DNA of 5,997 nucleotides from an uncultured Clostridia bacterium (GCA_946497265.1 CAMMKL010000142.1:1-5997); one strand, 5' to 3'. Counted from the first letter of the stretch, positions 1-4,821 are shown. Made by a program: numbers and translations. The notes: a model not told the origin generated them from the letters alone.

Positions 1-511
1 CCATTTTCCGCTCAAGCTCGTGCAGTTCCTGCCAACCGGCGTTAAAATTGTGGTTCAGGTCTACCCCTCGCGCATTGGCCTGCCAGCGGGAGGTGTCGCC
101 CCCGGCGGATTCCTGTACAAGCTCCTGGTATTCACCGGCGCTTGCACAACCATGCAGGGAAATTTCGACCCCGTCCGGATTCACGCATGGCACGATAACC
201 ACACCTCGCCGGCGCAGAAAACTGCCCACGTCGATCTCCGCCACCTGCTTGCCGGTCTCCAGCGCGGTGCAAAGCCGCTCTGCGAACCGCAGCAGCAGCA
301 GGAAGGTAATCCATTCCATACCGTGGTAGGTTCCGGTCAGCAGAACGGGGTTTTGCTGATTTCCGATTTCCAGGTACTCTACGCTTCTTCCGCAAAGGCT
401 TTGGGCAAGCATCCCCCTCTGTACGGTGGGATGTTCTTTGCAGAGGGAGCGCAACAGTTCCATTCTTCGGGCGTGGTCCGGTATTTTTGCCGTCAAATCA
501 AGTTTATTCAT
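1..511 (-). CDS. M14-family zinc carboxypeptidase, N-terminal part (cut by window edge)
   Basis: The minus strand is open from an ATG at 511 to the left edge, giving 170 residues of an unfinished protein. A GGGGTGA ribosome binding site lies about 6 bases upstream of the start. Residues 63-66 read HGME, matching the HxxE zinc-binding motif of M14 metallocarboxypeptidases. VPCVNPDGVE (108-117) and NARGVDLNHNF (146-156) are the next two conserved blocks, in the right order and spacing. The third zinc ligand (His) and the catalytic Glu would lie beyond the edge. No signal peptide is visible, so the protein may be cytoplasmic. The ANARGVDLN block resembles bacterial gamma-D-glutamyl-diamino-acid peptidases (MpaA, endopeptidase I type), which suggests trimming or recycling of cell-wall peptides; this specificity is inferred. 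The NRNF signature common in the family is NHNF here. It is divergent from the Nudix gene at 585. Family assignment is firm, substrate is not. Confidence 0.87.
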   Translation of the reverse strand, partial: MNKLDLTAKIPDHARRMELLRSLCKEHPTVQRGMLAQSLCGRSVEYLEIGNQQNPVLLTGTYHGMEWITFLLLLRFAERLCTALETGKQVAEIDVGSFLRRRGVVIVPCVNPDGVEISLHGCASAGEYQELVQESAGGDTSRWQANARGVDLNHNFNAGWQELHELERKM

Positions 512-532
512 CTAAATCACCCCATCATTGTT

Positions 533-541
533 ATTATATGC
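533..541 (-). promoter_or_regulatory. Candidate -10 box for the M14 peptidase gene
   Basis: The minus strand reads GCATATAAT, which contains a consensus TATAAT about 22 bases upstream of the ATG at 511. No convincing -35 box is present at 16-18 bases spacing (the sequence there is T-rich, such as TCTTTT). The same 9-mer occurs on the minus strand at 1801-1809 upstream of another minus-strand ORF. The site lies within the 73-base divergent spacer between the peptidase and the Nudix gene. Confidence 0.35.
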
Positions 542-569
542 GCGGAAAAATTGGAAAAAGACCCGCGTC

Positions 570-576
570 AAGGAGG
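570..576 (+). promoter_or_regulatory. Ribosome binding site fixing the start of the Nudix gene
   Basis: AAGGAGG is followed by 8 bases and then the ATG at 585. An in-frame ATG at 528 exists, but it has no ribosome binding site, and the 19 extra residues it would add are not part of the Nudix fold, so 585 is preferred. Confidence 0.85.
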
Positions 577-584
577 AATTTGCC

Positions 585-1130
585 ATGGACATGAAAGAAA
601 AAACAGTAAGTAAGAATAACCTTTACCGCGGTAGGATTATTAATGTACACGTCGATACCGTCGAACTCCCCAACGGCAACCGTTCCCTGCGTGAAGTCGT
701 TGAACATCCCGGCGGGGTCTGCGTAGCGGCTATCACGGATGAAAACGAGCTTCTGTTTGTGAGCCAGTACCGTTACCCTTACTCGGAGACCATCCTGGAA
801 CTGCCTGCCGGCAAGTTGGAACCGGGTTCCACTCCTTTGGAAAACGGCAAACGCGAATTAAAGGAAGAAACCGGTGCGGAGGGGGAAGGTTATATCTCCC
901 TTGGCAAACTTTATCCATCCCCCGGCTATTGCGGTGAAATCATTCATATGTACGCTTGCCATGTGCACAACTTCGGTTCACAGAATCCGGATGACGACGA
1001 GTTTTTGGAAGTACGGCGCATCCCTTTGAAAAAGGCTGTAGCCATGGTACTCAACAATCAGATTGCCGACGCAAAAACACAGACGGCGGTTCTCAAAACA
1101 CATCTGCTAATCCAGCGCGGTATCCTGTAA
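585..1130 (+). CDS. nudF: ADP-ribose pyrophosphatase (NudF-type Nudix hydrolase)
   Basis: This 181-residue protein is predicted to hydrolyse ADP-ribose to AMP and ribose 5-phosphate in the cytoplasm, clearing a reactive by-product of NAD turnover. Residues 76-98 form the Nudix box: G76-x5, then RELKEETG with metal ligands in the E91/E94/E95 cluster. The preceding LPAG (73-76) and the later SPGYCGEIIHMY (112-123) are typical of the ADP-ribose pyrophosphatase subgroup (compare LPAGK and SPGxxxExxxxY in NudF proteins). The length is normal for NudF. Residue 82, usually Glu in the G-x5-E part of the box, is Ser here. The start at 585 is set by AAGGAGG at 570-576. The membrane-protein gene at 1160 follows after 29 bases and is probably cotranscribed. 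Subgroup assignment rests on motifs only; activity on other nucleoside diphosphate derivatives cannot be excluded. Confidence 0.9.
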   Translation: MDMKEKTVSKNNLYRGRIINVHVDTVELPNGNRSLREVVEHPGGVCVAAITDENELLFVSQYRYPYSETILELPAGKLEPGSTPLENGKRELKEETGAEGEGYISLGKLYPSPGYCGEIIHMYACHVHNFGSQNPDDDEFLEVRRIPLKKAVAMVLNNQIADAKTQTAVLKTHLLIQRGIL

Positions 1131-1135
1131 ACGAT

Positions 1136-1154
1136 AAGGAGGGCAAAGGAGGGC
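1136..1154 (+). promoter_or_regulatory. Tandem Shine-Dalgarno repeat before the membrane-protein gene
   Basis: AAGGAGGGC occurs twice (1136-1144 and 1146-1154), separated by a single A. The second copy is 5-7 bases from the ATG at 1160 and is the functional ribosome binding site by spacing. The first copy, ten bases upstream, begins 5 bases after the nudF stop codon. Confidence 0.75.
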
Positions 1155-1159
1155 TTTTT

Positions 1160-1522
1160 ATGCTGATCAATCCCATCCTGGTCGCCATCGCGGCGGTTGT
1201 TTTGGGATTCGGGCTTGCCTATTGCCTGATCAATCGTCCCAAGATACCGGTTTTAACCCTGCTGCTTTTGGTGATCCTCATCTGTTTTTTATTTTTCACC
1301 TTACTGCTCAACAGCGTTTTAGAACCCGCGTCGGCTTCCAACCAGCAATTCGCCAGGCTTATCACTTTTCTGGTGGGCAAGTCCCATCCCACACAAGAGC
1401 AGTGTACACAAGCGTTCCATTGCTATCAGATCGCAGACATCATCCTATTTGCCTGTACCTTATTGAGCATGGGGGTGGATATCTGGAGAATTGTCGTAAA
1501 ACCATCTCTCAAGAAAAAATAA
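1160..1522 (+). CDS. Small three-helix membrane protein, function unknown
   Basis: This 120-residue protein is not recognised as a member of a named family. Three hydrophobic segments are visible at about residues 5-25, 30-52 and 91-113. The positive-inside rule suggests the N terminus outside, the short INRPK loop inside, the 53-90 loop outside and the lysine-rich C terminus (KPSLKKK) inside. The external loop holds C82 and C88, and further Cys residues lie in the helices (C22, C42, C99). No catalytic motif was seen. A strong ribosome binding site at 1146-1153 supports the start. It probably shares a transcript with the Nudix gene 29 bases upstream and ends just before the long hairpin at 1523. 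Its being a real gene is well supported by the ribosome binding site, coherent topology and close spacing, but no role can be assigned. Confidence 0.8.
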   Translation: MLINPILVAIAAVVLGFGLAYCLINRPKIPVLTLLLLVILICFLFFTLLLNSVLEPASASNQQFARLITFLVGKSHPTQEQCTQAFHCYQIADIILFACTLLSMGVDIWRIVVKPSLKKK

Positions 1523-1627
1523 AACAAAGGGGTTGTCTCAAAAAGCCTGGGTATGCAAGCGTTCCTCCACTGTAGCTTCATTCGCTTACGGAACGGGCAT
1601 ATCCGCAGTTTGAGACAGCCTCTTGTT
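1523..1627 (-). terminator. Long imperfect hairpin between convergent genes (terminator or MITE-like repeat)
   Basis: Outer arms AACAAAGGGGTTGTCTCAAA (1523-1542) and TTTGAGACAGCCTCTTGTT (1609-1627) are inverted copies apart from one G-U pair, one mismatch and a one-base bulge. Pairing then resumes inside: GGGTATGC (1549-1556) with GCATATCC (1597-1604), CGTTCC (1560-1565) with GGAACG (1590-1595), and GTAGC (1572-1576) with GCTTAC (1584-1589). Read on the minus strand, the hairpin is followed by TTTGTTTTATTTTTT, a good U-tract, so it should terminate transcription of the 38-codon ORF at 1646-1762. Read on the plus strand it follows the membrane-protein gene directly but has a poorer U-tract. 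Near-full-length self-complementarity is also typical of miniature inverted-repeat elements; no clear target-site duplication was seen. Confidence 0.65.
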
Positions 1628-1645
1628 ATAAGTGCGGCCTTTTCT

Positions 1646-1762
1646 TTACCTTTCACTGGCATACCACTCTTCGCCGCCAAAAATAAAATCATCCAGGTCG
1701 CCGGTGTCCTGCTTTTGCTCTTCCCGGTCAGCCTGGCGGGGATAATAGGAATAAAATTCCAC
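1646..1762 (-). CDS. Putative small acidic protein, 38 residues, GTG start
   Basis: On the minus strand a GTG at 1762 opens 38 codons ending in TAA. AAAGGAGG at 1779-1772 lies 9 bases upstream, a near-ideal ribosome binding site. The peptide begins MEFYSYYPRQADREEQ and continues with a run of acidic and aromatic residues (DLDDFIFGGEEWY). It is soluble, acidic, lacks a signal peptide or membrane segment, and resembles no family I recognise. A TATAAT sits upstream at 1806-1801, and the hairpin at 1523-1627 with its U-tract lies downstream, so the ORF has a candidate promoter, ribosome binding site and terminator of its own. It would be transcribed divergently from alr. No other ORF with a plausible ribosome binding site occupies the stretch, which supports it as a real small gene, but coding potential was not tested by comparison. 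Confidence 0.6.
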   Translation of the reverse strand: MEFYSYYPRQADREEQKQDTGDLDDFIFGGEEWYASER

Positions 1763-1800
1763 AGCCTCCCGCCTCCTTTCCTTACTTAAACTGTTTTATC

Positions 1801-1809
1801 ATTATATGC
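1801..1809 (-). promoter_or_regulatory. Candidate -10 box for the 38-codon minus-strand ORF
   Basis: GCATATAAT on the minus strand contains consensus TATAAT and lies about 40 bases upstream of the GTG at 1762. There is no good -35 box at normal spacing. The 9-mer is identical to that at 533-541 upstream of the M14 peptidase gene. Confidence 0.35.
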
Positions 1810-1836
1810 AAACATGGATGAAAAGATGATAGAAAG

Positions 1837-1865
1837 TTGACGACGGGATTTCGCTGGAATATAAT
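1837..1865 (+). promoter_or_regulatory. Sigma-A promoter of the alr-sipW operon
   Basis: TTGACG (1837-1842) and a perfect TATAAT (1860-1865) are separated by 17 bases, the optimal spacing for the housekeeping sigma factor. Transcription should begin near 1872, giving a leader of about 45 bases before the alr ATG at 1918. No operator or attenuator was seen in this leader. Confidence 0.85.
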
Positions 1866-1917
1866 AAACAGTAGTGTCCTTCATGATGAATCCAGATAGA
1901 AATCGAGGAACCGACCT

Positions 1918-3105
1918 ATGAACTCATTCTTAAAAAGAACGTGGGCGCAGATTGATTTGGATGCGTTGGAACATAACTACCGGGCGATCCGCAACTCATT
2001 AAAACAAGGCTGCCGTATGATGTGCGTCATCAAAGCCGACGCCTATGGTCACGGGGCCGTATGTCTGGCCAGGGAATACGAGCGTATGGGGGCCGAATGG
2101 TTTGCCGTCTCCAATTTAGCGGAAGCCATCCAGCTTCGCGACGCGGGCATCTCCAAACCGGTGCTGATTCTGGGATATACTCCGGCAGAAAACGCCGGAG
2201 CACTTGCCCAGTACCGGGTAACCCAGGCGATTCTTTCCACCGAATACGCCCAAAACCTTTCGGATTCCGCCTGCAAGCAGGGAATTAAAGTGGAAGTACA
2301 CCTGAAATTGGATACCGGCATGAGCCGCATCGGCCTGCTCTGCCAGGAAAAGGAACAATGCCCCACAGCCGCAAACGAAGCCTTGCATATCTGCCGCCTT
2401 CCCGGATTAGACGTTAAGGGGGCCTTTACGCATTTTGCCGTGGCCGACGAAGCCGAAGACGGCCGGGAAGCCACGAAGAAACAATATGATTGCTTTATGA
2501 CGGTAATCGGCCTATTGCGGGCGGAGGGAATTCCCCTACCCATTTGCCATTGCAGCAACAGCGGCGCCGTGCTTTTTTATCCCGAGATGCAGCTTGATAT
2601 GGTACGATGCGGCATCATCCTGTACGGGCTGCTTCCCTCCTGCAAACTGCAGAATTCCCTAAACCTGCGTCCCGTGATGGAACTGAAATCCATTGTTTCC
2701 CTGGTAAAGGAAGTTCCTGCCGGCACTATGGTAAGCTATGGACATGATTACATAGCACAAAAACCGATGAGGATCGCCACCATCCCCATCGGTTATGCGG
2801 ACGGCTACTCCCGCCTTCTTTCCGGCCGGGCTGAAATGCTGGTACGCGGCAAGCGCGCCCCAGTCATCGGCCGGGTCTGTATGGATCAGCTCATGCTGGA
2901 TGTCACCGATATCCCCGCCGTAGAAGAGGGCGATACGGTGACGGTATTCGGTTGCGACGGCGAATCCCTCCTTCCGGTTGAGGAGCTCGCCGCCCTGTAC
3001 GGAACCATCAATTATGAAATCGTCTGCCTCATCAGCAAACGCGTCCCCAGACTTTACTACCGCAACGGATGTGTTGTGGATGAGCTTGACTATATCTGTC
3101 CATAA
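1918..3105 (+). CDS. alr: Alanine racemase
   Basis: This 395-residue protein is a PLP-dependent fold-type III racemase that interconverts L- and D-alanine in the cytoplasm, supplying D-Ala for peptidoglycan. VIKADAYGHG (37-46) carries the PLP Schiff-base lysine K39. HLKLDTGMSRIG (128-139) contains the expected structural lysine K130 and R137. MVSYGHDY (271-278) carries the catalytic tyrosine Y274 of the opposite face, followed by TIPIGYADGYSR (288-299) and GRVCMDQ (318-324). The C-terminal block ISKRVPRLY (372-380) is also typical. All key residues are intact and the length is normal. No membrane domain is fused, which argues against a VanT-type serine racemase. GAGGAA at 1905-1910 lies 7 bases before the ATG. 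A strong promoter lies at 1837-1865, and sipW follows 20 bases downstream, so the two are probably cotranscribed. Confidence 0.97.
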   Translation: MNSFLKRTWAQIDLDALEHNYRAIRNSLKQGCRMMCVIKADAYGHGAVCLAREYERMGAEWFAVSNLAEAIQLRDAGISKPVLILGYTPAENAGALAQYRVTQAILSTEYAQNLSDSACKQGIKVEVHLKLDTGMSRIGLLCQEKEQCPTAANEALHICRLPGLDVKGAFTHFAVADEAEDGREATKKQYDCFMTVIGLLRAEGIPLPICHCSNSGAVLFYPEMQLDMVRCGIILYGLLPSCKLQNSLNLRPVMELKSIVSLVKEVPAGTMVSYGHDYIAQKPMRIATIPIGYADGYSRLLSGRAEMLVRGKRAPVIGRVCMDQLMLDVTDIPAVEEGDTVTVFGCDGESLLPVEELAALYGTINYEIVCLISKRVPRLYYRNGCVVDELDYICP

Positions 3106-3125
3106 ATTAGTAAGGAGGATACGCC

Positions 3126-3878
3126 GTGAAAAAAGCCACCCGGATGATCGGAGCGGCGGCCAGGGGGATTCTGCTGGCAACCGCGGCTGTCATGCTGCTG
3201 CTGACACTTTTGAATGTCACTGCGGTTCTCCCGCAGGCACCGGGCCTGTTCGGCTATCGGGCCTTTGTCGTTGTTTCCGATTCAATGAACCCCATCTTTC
3301 AGGCGGGCGATTTGGTATTTACCAAGCCGGTAGATCCGCAGGAACTAAAAATGGGGGACATCATTGCTTTCCAATCCTCCGACCCTACTATTTATAACGA
3401 GGTGGTTACCCATCGGATTCAGGAAGTCACCGAATATCGCGGCGAAAAAGCCTTTATCACCGCCGGCGACCAAACGGGTGAACCCGACGCGGTACCGGCC
3501 CAGAGTTCCCACGTATTGGGACAGTATTGTGCCGTGATTCCCAGGCTGGGGTACCTGTTTTCCTTTTTGAAAACCCCGGCTGGATTTCTGGTTTTTATTT
3601 TCGTTCCCCTATTCTTGCTGATGGTTTACGAGGTAGCCCGCATGCTGTACGGAATCAAACGGTACCGACGCAACATGAGGCAGGCTATGGAACGGGAATA
3701 CGGCCTGTTAAAGGCGCAGGAGGTCAAATTAAAAGAGGAACAGGAAACGCTCACAGAAGGCTGGAAACAGCTTGCAAATGAGCAACAGGCCGTCAAACGG
3801 CTGGCAGAAAGCCTGGAATCCTTGAAAGAACAGATGGAACTGCGCCTAAAGGAACCTCCCCCATCCAAGAAACCTTAA
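3126..3878 (+). CDS. sipW: SipW-type (ER-type) signal peptidase I with coiled-coil tail
   Basis: This 250-residue membrane protease is predicted to remove signal peptides from SipW-dependent exported proteins outside the membrane. The N-terminal helix spans about residues 12-35. SDSMNPIF (51-58) holds the nucleophile S53; VVTHRI (93-98) holds H96, the His that replaces the catalytic Lys of ordinary bacterial type I signal peptidases; TAGDQTGEPD (112-121) supplies the acidic residues D115 and D121. A second helix spans about 152-174 and is followed by a basic stretch (KRYRRNMR) that should face the cytoplasm. Residues ~187-243 are rich in Glu, Lys, Gln and Leu and look like a coiled coil, ending in PPPSKKP. 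This makes it longer than B. subtilis SipW (about 190 residues). The start is GTG at 3126 with AAGGAGG at 3112-3118, 20 bases after alr. The TasA-like gene at 4073 is its evident substrate. Confidence 0.93.
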   Translation: MKKATRMIGAAARGILLATAAVMLLLTLLNVTAVLPQAPGLFGYRAFVVVSDSMNPIFQAGDLVFTKPVDPQELKMGDIIAFQSSDPTIYNEVVTHRIQEVTEYRGEKAFITAGDQTGEPDAVPAQSSHVLGQYCAVIPRLGYLFSFLKTPAGFLVFIFVPLFLLMVYEVARMLYGIKRYRRNMRQAMEREYGLLKAQEVKLKEEQETLTEGWKQLANEQQAVKRLAESLESLKEQMELRLKEPPPSKKP

Positions 3879-3938
3879 CAAGCGGTCGAATGCCTTGTTT
3901 GCCGGACTGTAAATTCCCACCGAAAGGGGGTATTGGGT

Positions 3939-4055
3939 TTGAAGGGGCCGTCCGATTTACAGGTGCTGGTACCACCTGTACCGCAATCAAGAGCAAAAGA
4001 TAAAATAAAACGGAAAACAGGCGGTTCGCCTTACAAAAACCTGTCATTTCCGTAG
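3939..4055 (+). CDS. Possible 38-residue basic peptide, TTG start
   Basis: TTG at 3939 opens 38 codons ending in TAG at 4053-4055, preceded at 7-9 bases by AAAGGGGG. The peptide is proline- and lysine-rich (starts MKGPSDLQVLVPPVPQ, then a KDKIKRKTGG stretch) without a membrane segment. The stop lies 17 bases before the ATG of the TasA-like gene, whose ribosome binding site follows immediately. Against it: a weak start codon, codons rare in the neighbours (AGA, ATA), and overlap with stable hairpins that could alone explain the stretch. It is a candidate leader peptide or small operon member, not an established gene. Confidence 0.3.
   Translation: MKGPSDLQVLVPPVPQSRAKDKIKRKTGGSPYKNLSFP
3958..3980 (+). 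other. Perfect 8-bp hairpin in the sipW spacer
   Basis: TACAGGTG (3958-3965) pairs perfectly with CACCTGTA (3973-3980) around a 7-base loop. The stem competes for bases 3958-3960 with the ATTTAC/GTAAAT pairing upstream. No U-tract follows, so it is not a standard terminator. Confidence 0.5.
4011..4052 (+). other. Hairpin just upstream of the TasA-like ribosome binding site
   Basis: CGGAAAACAGG (4011-4021) pairs with CCTGT (4040-4044) and TTTCCG (4047-4052), with a two-base bulge (CA). Inside or alternatively, GGCG-GTT-CGCC (4020-4030) forms a small competing stem. The hairpin ends about 5 bases before the AAAGGTGA ribosome binding site of the gene at 4073, so it could affect translation or protect the 5' end of a processed transcript. 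It lacks a U-tract. Confidence 0.5.
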
Positions 4056-4072
4056 AAAAGGTGAAGATTTGA

Positions 4073-4738
4073 ATGAAACACGATGGCTATTTCCCTGCGC
4101 AGTCCTCTCTGGAGGAGGAAGAGCGACGGCAGAGCAAACGCATACGCTTCGTTTGGGGCAGTATGGCTGTCATTCTCTTATGCTTCTTCCTATTGACTGG
4201 AAGCACCCTGGCCTGGTTCAGCGATACGGCCAAAAGTACCGGACGGATTCAAGCCGGTAACCTTAAGGTCGGATTTTTAGCAGGCGACGGAGTAAACGGA
4301 AGCAATCTTGAAAACCCGGTGGATCTATCCGATTCCAGTCAAAAAATGTTTGACGAAAAAGATTTCATGCCGGGTGCGTCCGGCACGCGATACCTTCAGA
4401 TAGAAAACAACGGCAGCATGCCGCTTTCCTATCAGGTGGAATTTTCGGTACGGGATTCAAACAATTTGGGTGAAGTGATTACCTTTAAGTTAGAAAAGGT
4501 TGTAGAAAACAGTGAGCCAATTTCACCAAAAATCGTGACCGAGGTAAGCGGCGACGCTATTATGGAAGATATGAGCGTAAAATCCCTCTCCCTGCCGGTT
4601 GGAACACACGATATATACAAGCTTACTTATACCATGGCATCTACACTGGAAAACATATACAACGCTACCGGCAGCGATACCTCCTATGAATATCTGCTGG
4701 ATGCCTCTATCCGTGCAAACCAGGTAAACCATTCATAA
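4073..4738 (+). CDS. TasA/CalY-like SipW-dependent exported protein
   Basis: This 221-residue protein has a cytoplasmic N-terminal extension (about residues 1-26, very charged: EEEERRQSKR), a hydrophobic segment at about 30-47, and then LAWFSDTAKSTGRIQAGNLKV (from residue 46 on), the hallmark of SipW-dependent TasA/CalY/camelysin-type signal peptides. Cleavage is expected near A47. The mature domain has DFMPGASGTRYLQIENNGS (97-115), the family's F-x-PG...R-x-(I/L)-x-I-x-N-x-GS block, then alternating beta-like strands, ending without an LPxTG sorting motif or membrane anchor. In B. subtilis TasA forms extracellular fibres of the biofilm matrix; some CalY proteins were annotated as metalloproteases. 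A matrix or fibre role is inferred here. The start is supported by AAAGGTGA 8 bases upstream of the ATG. The gene follows sipW, and the perfect palindrome at 4746 begins 7 bases after its stop. Confidence 0.88.
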   Translation: MKHDGYFPAQSSLEEEERRQSKRIRFVWGSMAVILLCFFLLTGSTLAWFSDTAKSTGRIQAGNLKVGFLAGDGVNGSNLENPVDLSDSSQKMFDEKDFMPGASGTRYLQIENNGSMPLSYQVEFSVRDSNNLGEVITFKLEKVVENSEPISPKIVTEVSGDAIMEDMSVKSLSLPVGTHDIYKLTYTMASTLENIYNATGSDTSYEYLLDASIRANQVNHS

Positions 4739-4745
4739 CCAAATT

Positions 4746-4804
4746 TTGCTCAATAAAGGAGGCGGGGCCATTGGATCAATGGCCCCGCCTCCTTTATTGA
4801 GCAA
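4746..4804. terminator. Bidirectional terminator: perfect 28-bp inverted repeat
   Basis: The arms at 4746-4773 and 4777-4804 are exact reverse complements around the 3-base loop GAT (centre 4775). The core is GC-rich (AGGAGGCGGGGCCATTG), and the outer part is AT-rich, so on either strand the GC stem is followed by TTTATTG. It sits between two convergent genes, 7 bases after the TasA-like stop and 17 bases from the ribF stop, which is where a shared terminator is expected. The U-tract is short for an intrinsic terminator of such strength. Confidence 0.85.
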
Positions 4805-4821
4805 TGGTTCTTCCAGACATC

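Larger units (their letters stand above)
3879..4072 (+). other. Structured spacer between sipW and the TasA-like gene
   Basis: This 194-base spacer is rich in complementary segments. AACAAG (3877-3882) can pair with CTTGTT (3894-3899). CGGAC (3903-3907) can pair with GTCCG (3950-3954), and the directly adjacent GTAAAT (3909-3914) with ATTTAC (3955-3960), but the order of the arms means these two pairings cannot nest. The two hairpins at 3958-3980 and 4011-4052 follow. No known riboswitch consensus was recognised. A possible 38-codon TTG-start ORF (3939-4055) occupies the second half. No convincing promoter was seen, so the downstream gene is probably read from the alr promoter. Confidence 0.5.

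Noticed and set aside
541..567. CGCGG/CCGCG stem just upstream of the nudF ribosome binding site
   Set aside because: It has only 5 pairs with a 17-base A-rich loop, so it is too weak to call as a regulatory structure.
20..613. Long plus-strand ORF of 197 residues
   Set aside because: It is antisense to the M14 peptidase frame, runs through the divergent promoter spacer into nudF in another frame, and has no ribosome binding site or recognisable motif.
1628..1645. Target-site duplication flanking the 1523-1627 hairpin
   Set aside because: Bases flanking the two arms do not form a direct repeat; the AACAA/TTGTT similarity belongs to the inverted arms.
1426..1692. Minus-strand ORF of 88 residues
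   Set aside because: It crosses the hairpin and runs antisense into the membrane-protein gene; it has no good ribosome binding site, and the better supported 38-codon ORF overlaps it in another frame.
2049..2558. Minus-strand ORF of 169 residues inside alr
   Set aside because: It is antisense to an intact alr with all catalytic residues and has a low-complexity Ser/Ala/Arg composition typical of shadow frames.
2659..3180. Minus-strand ORF of 173 residues over the alr-sipW junction
   Set aside because: It is antisense to two well-supported genes and contains no family motif.
3793..4047. Minus-strand ORF with a hydrophobic N-terminal stretch resembling a signal peptide
   Set aside because: It overlaps the 3' end of sipW antisense and the spacer; there is no good ribosome binding site, and its hydrophobic stretch is the complement of the A-rich part of the spacer.
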